From positions 180,546,071 to 180,610,070 of the forward strand of contig OZ020611.1 of NCBI GenBank assembly GCA_963971575.1: a stretch of 64,000 nucleotides of DNA, given 5' to 3'. Below, piece after piece: positions 55,961-64,000 of this stretch (the first letter of the stretch is position 1; the number at the start of each line of letters is the position of its first letter). The notes beneath the pieces were generated by a model that was given only the letters and a program-made list of their open reading frames with translations, made no database searches and was not told the DNA's origin. The stretch is from Liopterus haemorrhoidalis (lineage: Eukaryota; Arthropoda; Insecta; Coleoptera; Dytiscidae). The translations under genes and the position numbers were made by a program.

Positions 55961-56745
55961 TTTTAATATGTGCCTTATATTTCCAAAGGGGAATAGTCAA
56001 ATATTTAAATGTTGTAACATACATATATAGAAAATCACAATCATATTCTTCTTATATTTTACTGTTACCAATGTGTAAACTCAATATCAAACTATAACCA
56101 AAACTTTCAATGAAGTAAATTATCACATGCTCCATTATGTTGTCAAACTAATTAATATAATAAAAATTAAATGGTCATAGCAGAGTTAAATTGTATTACT
56201 TGTGATTACGTTGTTAATTAAACTTGTGCTTTAAACGTTTAACCTTGTACCTTTTGAAATAGTTGTATAAAGTGAGGCATGCTATATGCAGAACATACAT
56301 ACGTTATTTCTGCTTATGACTTTATGGAATACGTTGGAGCTGCTGCAAAAGCTATGAGGTAATTTAAATCTGCCGTAAAATATCACAACTGCTTTTGATT
56401 ATAACAACTTGTATATATCAGAACAAAGTAAGGAAATTCTCTATTTCCACTTCAAATTAAATACGGGCACAAACAAAATTACTTTACTGGCCAGTGGCGT
56501 TACCCGGAATTCTAAACACTCAACTACATAAACGAATGACAGCTAGTTTACAGGGGGTCGGACAATGAACTGTTAATTAAATGTTCACTAGGAAAGTTTT
56601 CAGTGATTCTCACTTTTATATCATACTTTTTCTCCCACTCTGTTCGTTTTCCTTAATGTTGAATATGAGGCATGCTTTATTTATTAAGAGGTTGCATTGA
56701 AAATAGCTGTTTTTTGAGTATTTATTTCCTTAATAAATGCGTGAG
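55961..56745. other. No gene recognised
   Basis: A+T-rich. 56492-56510 (CAGTGGCGTTACCCGG) looks like a hAT end, with no partner found. Confidence 0.4.
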
Positions 56746-56749
56746 TACA

Positions 56750-57650
56750 TTAATCAAAGTATTTGCCCTTTAAAGCTATGACTTTTTCCCAATTTTCTGG
56801 CAAAAGTTGAATTTGGTGAAGAAAGACTGGTCTATCTTTTGAGCCAATCCATTCATTAACCCAATTTTCGACTTCTCCGTAGTTATGGAAATGTGTATCT
56901 TCCAAAACATGTTGAATCGATCGGAGCAGATAGTAATTGCTTAGGGCCAGGTCCGAAATATACGCTGGGTATGGGAGAATCTCCCATTCGAGCTCCATCA
57001 GTGTTTGTTTCACGGCTATAGCAACATGGGGCCGAGCAATGTCATGGAGAAGAATCACTTTCCGGCTAAATTGATGCAATTCATGGTCGTTTTCGCATCA
57101 AATTATAACTCAGATATTCCAATTGTTGTCGATAACGTTCGACGGTGATTATTTCTTTTGGTTTTAATAGCACATAATACATGATGGCTTCCATATCCCA
57201 CCAAAAACGGGCATTGCTTCGTGACCGTTGATGTTTCGGTTTGGTGTCGACGTTGATGGTTGACCAGTATCAAACCATGATTTCTTGGGTCATAGATTCA
57301 TTGCGAAATAGATCAATTTTTCATTGCCGGTCCAAGATATGTTTAAACGATTAGAAATGGTAGTTTCGGTCAGTTCCTGAGGTACACATCTCCTTTATTT
57401 CTGGATCTTTCCCATGACCTTTAAACGTCGTGAAATGGTTGATTTTTTGACTTAGAACTGTTGAGTCAATTCTTTTCGTGTCTTAGCAGAGGTTTTTATC
57501 AATAGAGCTTACAGTTGTTCATCTTTGAACTATTTAAATTGACCAGACCGTTGTTTGGTGTGAACGTCACAATCCCCATTTTTGAATCGTTGAAACCAAT
57601 CTCTACATACTGTTTCCATTGGAGCACATTCACCATAAGTTATAAAATCA
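56750..57650 (-). pseudogene. mariner transposase relic
   Basis: The minus strand reads YGECAPMETVCRDWFQRFKN (57590-57640), KSTISRRLKVMGKIQK, GNEKLIYFAM in place of the first catalytic block, and the open frame 56750-57079 with LLHDIARPHVAIAVKQTLME, second Asp present. The third catalytic Asp is Asn (SDLALSNYYLL). The C-terminus PENWEKVIALKGKYFD ends at a stop at 56750. Several frameshifts in the N-terminal half. Dead. Confidence 0.8.
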
Positions 57651-57918
57651 AATCAAATATCTGCACACTCCATACATATACAGAAGTAGCAATGTTTTGT
57701 ACTTCGGGCACGTGACCATTTTGTAATTACGTCAAACGGGAGACAAGGTCTAAGCTATACATCTACTCTATATCTCTGTGACAGTCGATGAATTAAGACG
57801 CATTTTTGTGAGCTTGGCGATTTCCATTAGCTCAAAAATTAACTATTAACGAATTTGCATAAAATGTTAGTTAAAAGTGTAAAAAATGAAGCAATTCGTA
57901 AAATATGAACCGATTTAT

Positions 57919-58165
57919 GCCCAGCGCACACTTCATGGCTTGTTCGAGAATTTTTGGCAAAAGATAACACCGTGATGGTCCGTTAGCTACGTACTCACCA
58001 GATATTGCTCAGTGCGACTTTTTCCTGATATCGCGAAAGGATAATGTTTTTCGAACATTGAAGACATAAAACAAAAATCGCTAAAATAACTGAAGGCCAT
58101 AACAGAAACCGCTTTCCATAATTATTTCGAAGATTTGAAAAAGCATTCGCATGAGTGTATTACTA
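57919..58165 (+). pseudogene. mariner C-terminal fragment
   Basis: Reads CPAHTSWLVREFLAKDNTVM, a stop, then in the next frame TYSPDIAQCDFFLI with the third catalytic Asp, then decayed FEDLKKHSHECI. Opposite strand to, and a different subfamily from, the neighbouring relic at 56750-57650. Confidence 0.7.
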
Positions 58166-59472
58166 TGGGCATTACTGTGAAACTCGCACCATTTTTTCCG
58201 GTCTTCTGCATATGATGTCCAATTTTACGCTATATTCACTTGATTATCGGTTAAACAGGTATTTATCTCTAACTGGAACACACTATTCCTCTGCGTAGCA
58301 TCCTTCGCCTGGACCATGTGTCAAATGTGTGGTATTTGAAACTATGCACAACTCCATTAAATTTTGCAACGAAGCTCCACCCAACTGTAAAATAGCGACT
58401 GGTAGTGTCTGTTCAAAAATAGGGCAAGTGGTAGTAGGTCTTTCGATGTCTTAAAGCCGCTTATGTGTTCCTGGCTTTTTATATTTTAAAAACTACTTTA
58501 AATGTATATCTTGCTACGATTCATATCATTTACTTAAAAGTTTTGTTGTGCAATTTCTGTCATCTTAAATATGTTTTGTTAAAGAGAGTTGCATTATAGC
58601 GGTTTGTCTCTGTATATTAGTTACTTAAGAATATGAATTGTGAAGACGCTTGCTCTCTATTCATATTCTTTAATAATTTATGAAGCGAGAATTCAGATTA
58701 AAAACTAAACCAAATATTTACATAACTAACAAACTAAAATCTACATTTAAATTGAAAATTTAAATCCGCTACTGCCGTTAATTTTTTAATCTTCTGCTTA
58801 GAATTGGAAAACTGCAATATTTTAAAAAGAACTTTTACTTAGCAACAAAAATTAATAAGAAATAATGGCATAGCAGAGATAAAACAAATAAGAAACAATA
58901 TTATAAATTTAGTATTTATAACTCAGTTGTTGAATGTTCAGAATTTTAGTTTTTTGGCCTGATCCATATCTATACCTTTAAACATTGATAGCGAATACAT
59001 TAACCACTTAAGTTTTGTTGTTACCATATTTATATAAAGTGGTCACAAGAAAGTTGAGAATATTTTATAGAATCTAAATAAAATAAAAAAGAATAAATTT
59101 CCAAGTTTCTTATTATATTATATCGGGTATAAAGTACATCAAATTCATTCAGCTGTTTTGGACGCTGAATGAATTTTATTTACTCTATATTATACCTCCA
59201 TGGATGTCATCTCTTTGCAACAATTATACCGGGTGTCTACTTTTTTTTTACTGAACATAGAAAATACAATGCAATTCATTTCGCGATATTTCTTTACATT
59301 TTCATTTTATTACAAAATGTGAAGATACAAAAATGTTCAGAATTAAAAACTGCATTGAATGATCCTACATTTGTTGATCAAATTGCTTTCTTTCACAAAA
59401 TGAAATTGACAATTTGTGTCTACAAGCATATTTCCACGACAAATAAAACAAATAACATAAACCAATAAAACT
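58166..59472. other. No gene recognised
   Basis: A+T-rich. TACCGGGTGTCTAC near 59227 resembles a TIR of the TACAGGGTGT type, with no partner found. The 99-codon + frame 59169-59468 shows no motif. Confidence 0.4.
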
Positions 59473-59474
59473 TA

Positions 59475-60708
59475 CCAGGTCTACAAGTATGAAATACGGA
59501 TTTTTTTTGTTCTTTAATAATAAAACACATTAAACTCAAAAAAACAGCTAAAGTTTATTTATTCAAAGTATGCTCCATTAGAAGTTATACATTTTTCCCA
59601 TCTTTCAGGCAATTTGTGAATACCTCGCCAGTAGAACCCTTCCCCTTTCCCCGCAAACCATACATCTAGCCATTCTTTCAAATTTTCATATGAACAAAAT
59701 TGCTGCTCGGCAAGTGCGTGACCCATCGATGCGAAAAAATGGTAATCTGAAGGGGCCAAGTCTGGTGAGTAAGCGGCATGGGGTAGCACTTCCCCATGTG
59801 TTGCAAACTGCTTTTGCCTGATGTGATGGAACGTTATCGTGAAGAAAGATTACCTTGTGCTGTCTTCTTTCGTATTCTGGTCGATTTATGAGCAGCGAAT
59901 GTTTCACCAGGTTTTAACAATTCATAATAGACCACACCCTTTTGGTCCCACCAAGTACAGAGCATTGTCTTTTTGCCAAAGCGATTCGGTCTTGCATTTG
60001 ATGTGGATGGTGAGCCTGGGTTCACCCATGATTTTTTGCGTTAGGGATTTTCAAAATAAATCCATTTTTCATCGCCAGTAATGATACGATGCATAAAGAC
60101 TTTCTTTTGTATCGTGCAAGCAAAATTTCACAAGTGTTTTTGTGTTTTTCCATCTGCCTCTCATTCAATGCATGTGGAACCCATCTGCCGACTTTCTGGA
60201 TCTTACCCATCTCTCGTAGGCGATTGGAAACAGCTTGTTGACTAACGCCTAACTGCTCTGCTAGTTGATTTTGTGATTGACTATCGTCTTCCTGTAGCAA
60301 TGTTTCCAATTTTGTATCTTCATATTTTTTTGGAGGTTTTCCATGTTCTTTGTCTGTAAGATCAAAGTCACCACTTTTGAAACGCCGAAACCATCGTTCA
60401 CACGTATCTTGCGATGAAGCAAATTCACCATAAGCTTCTCGAAGCAGTCGGTTTGATTCAGCAGCAGTTTTTTTCAAATGAAAACAAAACAGTAGTACTG
60501 TCCGCGAATGCTCTTTATTTGGCAAAAAATTTGTCATTTTTAACACAGTAAAACAAAACTATATGATCACTTTTCAAGTTATAGCCTATACGCATTTGAC
60601 ACTTAATGATAACTTAACAAAACGCCATATGTGTTGAAACTTTGAACTATACACTCTGTTTGCGCAGCAAGTTTGAAAAAAATCCGCATTTCATACTTGT
60701 AGACCTGG
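59475..60708 (-). mobile_element. Nearly complete Mos1-like mariner
   Basis: 1234 bp, flanked by TA on both sides (59473-59474, 60709-60710). The TIRs are nearly perfect, reading CCAGGTCTACAAGTATGAAA at both ends and continuing T(A/G)CGGATTTTTTT. The minus-strand transposase runs from ATG at 60546 to the stop before 59559. Known full Mos1-like elements are close to 1.3 kb, so only small deletions have occurred. This is the best preserved DNA transposon in the window. Confidence 0.9.
59559..60546 (-). pseudogene. Mos1-like mariner transposase with a few lesions
   Basis: The N-terminal part (60546-60080) is open: helix-turn-helix blocks RTVLLFCFHLKKTAAESNRL, DTCERWFRRFKSGDFDL, QLAEQLGVSQQAVSNRLREM, and WVPHALNERQM. 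A 1-base loss near 60100 shifts the frame; the first catalytic block ITGDEKWIYFENP is then followed by a stop where Lys is expected. [40 protein letters not shown] follow. A deletion of about 50 bp near 59890 removes the helix before the second Asp ([15 protein letters not shown]). A deletion of about 13 bp near 59788 precedes PHAAYSPDLAPSDYHFFASM with the third Asp. All three catalytic Asp residues survive, but the frames are broken. Confidence 0.88.
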
Positions 60709-61806
60709 TATTTGTCGTAAGCAGAATCAAGAATAGTATTTTCTTTAATAATAGTAATAATAATAATAATAGCCTATATTTAACCCAAATACATAAATCT
60801 TATAATTGAAGGGTTCGGGAGTAAAGCATGTTAAGTATACCTGCTATTATTCTTCTTTTTTATTTCCGTCTAGTACAGTTGATAATGTTAAATAAGTACT
60901 AGTAATTTACAAAATATATCAATTTATCAATCTATAATATAATCGCCAACGTGTGTCCTTGCGTGGGTGCGTGCTATGACGTCAAAAACAAATTTGCAGC
61001 GAGATTCCGGAATGTTACGAAATATTCCGAAGCTCACCGAAGTGTATATTGACATATAACGCGTGATAATAATAGTTGTTAATTGATATGCTTACACAAA
61101 AATAATACTACTATAAATTAAAATTATTAGTAGCAGAAAAATAATTATTTTAAAAAATATTTGGTTTTGATGAAACTATGTAACACAAATGTGACTTTAT
61201 TTTCTTTATTATTATTTTTTCAATGCTTTATTATTTTTTTATTTCTACGATTAACATTTAAATTGTCTAACGTTTTAAATTTTCAAAAATGTAAATATAT
61301 TGCAGTATTAAAACACGTTTTGGTAAATATGATTATTTTTTACCAAAAATTACCGGCCGAGTTTGGTCATTCATATCAGCGTCACTAGGTGACAACTTAT
61401 TTGTGTAAATTTAAAATTGGTTCGAAATATTTAAAATATTTTGGTAAAAATTACAAATTGATACATTCAATAGTTTGCACCTTTGAAATTGTTTGTCATT
61501 TTGGTATTAAAACATGGTAAAAAATTTCACTTTCTTAAAATGTCATAAAGATAAATGATATCTTAGTTATAATGATCACCTAACCTAACCAACAAATCTG
61601 AAGTAGGATTTACAGCGTACGAAATATTTTGAAATGACACATTTACATTTAAAAGTCAGTATTGCACTATAAAAGTAACCAAAATAACCAGATCTGGGTG
61701 GACCTTACAAATGTGAACGCAATATATAAAAGCGGGCAAACAATTAAATGTTCTGTGTCGGGTTTCTCACGATTTATTTCAAACTGATTTGAGATATAGT
61801 GTAAGT

Positions 61807-61926
61807 ACGCTTTTTTCCATGTGTGTATTTTTCCGTGTGCGCTTTTTTTCGTGTGTGTATTTTTTCATGTGCGCTTTTATCCGTGTGCGTATTCATCCGT
61901 GCGCGTTTTTCCGTGTGTGTATTTTT
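61807..61926 (+). repeat. GT/CG-rich minisatellite
   Basis: About six degenerate units of CGTGTG(T/C)GTATTTTTTC / CGTGTGCGCTTTTTTC, each about 18-20 bp. Confidence 0.85.
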
Positions 61927-62121
61927 ATATTTATATTATATTTATAGAAATTGGAACATTTATTTTAATAAATATATTTTAAATTTAACGTCTCAAATAA
62001 TTTTTAGTTTCAACATTATAAATGTAATGCACTGAGTGAAAATGAATCGTTTTCCCTCATCTTAAAAAGTTAATGAATAAATAATTCGGAATAATACTCA
62101 TTATTTGTCCAGTTTTTAATA

Positions 62122-62217
62122 ATGGACGAAGAATTGATTCAATTTGAATTGGATGAAGTAAGGCGTATGGCTAGAGAAAGAAGTCTGAGGTGTCGAGCAA
62201 GTTCCATATTAAGGTAA
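62122..62217 (+). other. Small exon-like ORF ending at a splice-donor-like site
   Basis: ATG at 62122 opens 31 codons (MDEELIQFELDEVRRMARER, then SLRCRASSILR) with a strongly charged, helix-prone composition, ending at TAA inside TTAAG|GTAATG (62209-62218), a good splice-donor match. It could be the first coding exon of a transposase or captured gene. No second exon was found before the window's next element. Unrecognised family; chance is possible. Confidence 0.3.
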
Positions 62218-62429
62218 TGACGTGTTTGCCAACACAGTTGGCAACGAGTGCACTAGTGTCAATATATAGATGAAACTTAAAATTGAATTTACAATAATAG
62301 ATAAAATTGCTAGTTAACACGTTTTACTCCCGAACCTTTCAATTTTAGATTTAATATGATAAAATAAAAAAAAAAAAAAAAAACTAAGTTTGCTAAATAT
62401 GTAAACTACAAATAATATAGATAACTACT

Positions 62430-62780
62430 TAAAAGTAGGTTCTGAAATTAAACTTAGTTCCATTTTTGGGCCTCCCAATTGTTTCCATTTATTTCTAGTT
62501 CTTGCTGCTCGTATCCAAAGGTTTCCCGCGTGTTCTTTGATTTCATACCTCCATTTTCTAGTTTATCTTCTTTTTTATTTCTAGGTATCCAAAGTGTTAC
62601 TCTTTGAGTAACATCTTGAAACGTTATCTTTCATCTTGCTGGCAAATTACGTGCCCACTCCATATCAATTTTAAAACTTTTGTCTTCCTCGCTGCATCTA
62701 TGGTGCCTGTTTTTCGTCAATGTTATATGCCTGACTTTGTCTTTTCTCGTTATGCTCCATGTTTGGGATCCACTTAAAAA
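62430..62780 (-). pseudogene. RTE-type relic, C-terminal region
   Basis: The minus strand starts GSQTWSITRKDKVRHI (62770-62725), passes a decayed 'L.W.GH' block, RGKPL, and ends WIRAARTRNKWKQLG near 62465-62510, the usual RTE ending 'W...A.(D/N)R..W..LG'. Frameshifted. Its upstream part is cut at about 62776 by the + strand retrotransposon. Confidence 0.7.
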
Positions 62781-62784
62781 AATT

Positions 62785-64000
62785 TCTTGTGAAATTGCAA
62801 CACCTCTTAGTTTAATATTTGATAAGTGTTTAAAAACTGGCTATTTTCCAAAAACGTTAAAAATAGCTTGTGTAATTCCCGTACATAAAGCAGGTACAAC
62901 CGAGGATGTTAATAATTATCGTCCCATATCACTCATATCTAATCTAGCCAAGATATTGGAAAAACTTATAAAGAAACGTTTATATTCGTTTTTGCAAGGA
63001 AATAATATCTTTTCGGAACGACAATTTGGATTTCTTCCCAATAAAAGCACTGAAGATGCAATTGCGAACTTAAGCGAACTTATTTATAAGAGTCTGGATC
63101 ACTCTAAGGCAAGCATTGCTATCTTCTTTGATCTGGCGAAAGCTTTCGATACAGTAGATCACAAACTATTATTACTTAAACTTTATAAATATGGAATAAG
63201 AGGTGTAGCTCTAAAGTTATTTGAAAGTTATTTACTGGATCGACAGCAAGTAGTTAAAATAAAGGATTGTAAAAGTTTGTCTGGACTTGTCACATGTGGT
63301 GTACCTCAGGGTACGGTGCTAGGACCTTTGCTTTTTTTAATATATCTTAATGATCTTTTAACACTACAGAACATTAATGGAAAACTAATATCATACGCCG
63401 ATGACACGGTACTTTTCCTTGAGGCAGACACATGGGATAATTTAATACCGTTGGCATTATTAGATTTACAGAACATAAAAATATGGTTAGACTCCAATGT
63501 TTTGTCTCTTAATTATAAAAAAACTAATTTTATTACATTTAGCATATATAAAAATACCCAACCTGGTTTTAATAAGCTTACAATTCATGACAAAGATTGC
63601 CATAAGTCAAAGAAATGCAAATGTGAAATCAACATAAACAAAATACCTACTGTCAAGTATTTGGGTATCACAATTGACCAACATGTTCGCTGGGACACTC
63701 ATTTAATAAATATGTGCAAAAGGTTGAGAAAAATGTTGTTTATTTTTTATAAACTAAGACTGTACATGCCAAATAAACTCATGTACATGTTTTATTATGG
63801 CCTAGTACAATCAGTTCTATCCTACGGAATTATCGGTTGGGGCGGTGCTAGTAGAACATATCTAGATAAAGTTAATATAATTCAAAAAATAATTATTAAA
63901 AGAATGCTCAAATTGCCGCAATTGTTTTCAACTGAAAGACTTTTTGATAATACCAATCTCTTCACTATACAACAATTATATTACCACTCAATCATGAGAT
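62785..64000 (+). CDS. Non-LTR (Jockey/CR1-like) reverse transcriptase, open to window end
   Basis: 405 codons without a stop from about 62785 to the window edge. No ATG precedes the family reading; the element is 5' truncated at about 62780, so the endonuclease domain is missing. Blocks in order: NYRPISLISNLAKILEKLI, ERQFGFLPNKSTEDAI, motif A IFFDLAKAFDTVDHKLL with the catalytic Asp, motif B CGVPQGTVLGPLLFLIYLND, motif C ISYADDTVLFLE with intact YADD, thumb VKYLGITIDQHVRWDTHL, then FYYGLVQSVLSYGIIGWGG and IIQKIIIKRMLKLP. The reverse transcriptase core is complete. Related to the decayed minus-strand fragment at 32935-33515. Probably a recent insertion. Confidence 0.92.

Larger units (their letters stand above)
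60805..62347. mobile_element. Segment bounded by 30-bp inverted repeats
   Basis: The left end AATTGAAGGGTTCGGGAGTA + AAGCATGTTAA (from 60806) is matched in inverse at 62312-62346 by AATTGAAAGGTTCGGGAGTA + AAACGTGTTAA. About 1.5 kb lies between. No target duplication is clear. Inside are a GTGTG-rich minisatellite and a small exon-like ORF. Superfamily unknown. Confidence 0.55.

Noticed and set aside
56492..56580. hAT-type end CAGTGGCGTTACCC
   Set aside because: Only one end visible; no partner or duplication.
1..64000. Endogenous viral sequence
   Set aside because: No capsid, polymerase or glycoprotein wording of a viral type was seen; all reverse transcriptases read are of the non-LTR type.

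Overview
The window is animal (very probably insect) nuclear DNA: strongly A+T rich, with no operons or bacterial genes, and packed with eukaryotic transposon families typical of insects (mariner/Mos1-like, hAT MITEs with 8-bp target duplications, RTE-, Jockey/CR1- and I-type non-LTR retrotransposons, tRNA-derived SINEs, piggyBac, pogo/Tigger-like and PIF-like MITEs). I found no convincing host gene. It reads as a gene desert built from many layers of insertions. All assignments come from reading the sequence by eye; no database search was run.

Layout. 0-17 kb: an RTE relic split by a hAT MITE, two more hAT MITEs, a broken arthropod-type pseudogene, non-LTR relics at 9.1-10.3, 12.4-12.8 and 14.9-16.2 kb, and an almost perfect 323-bp foldback at 11.0-11.3 kb. 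17-30 kb: two copies of one tRNA-derived SINE, a mariner relic, RTE pieces, a PIF-like and a Tigger-like MITE, and the reference copy of a TIR family called M here (26.6-27.3 kb). 30-37 kb: a mariner relic split by a hAT MITE, a piggyBac remnant without its catalytic core, a Jockey/CR1-type relic, and a probable solo LTR that splits an older repeat and itself carries a TIR element. 37.3-40.0 kb: a foldback element with three later insertions. 41.5-47.1 kb: a TIR element carrying a G+C-rich exon-like fragment, then an M copy spread over about 4 kb by insertions. 47.8-49.3 kb: a hAT element nested three deep. 50-55 kb: more RTE and I-type 3' ends and an inverted-repeat-bounded element with 290-bp tandem units. 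55.6-60.7 kb: three mariner elements, the last a nearly complete Mos1-like copy. 60.8-64.0 kb: a TIR-bounded segment with a small exon-like ORF, then an uninterrupted reverse transcriptase frame running off the window end.

How the parts relate. Few genes act together here. The coding frames still readable are the reverse transcriptases at 62.8-64.0 kb (open to the edge) and 15.1-16.2 kb, and the lightly damaged Mos1-like transposase at 59.5-60.7 kb. The other elements are non-autonomous or dead and would have needed enzymes made elsewhere. Nesting with clear target-site duplications gives a relative insertion order at several places, and in two cases the empty site survives elsewhere in the window as an internal control.
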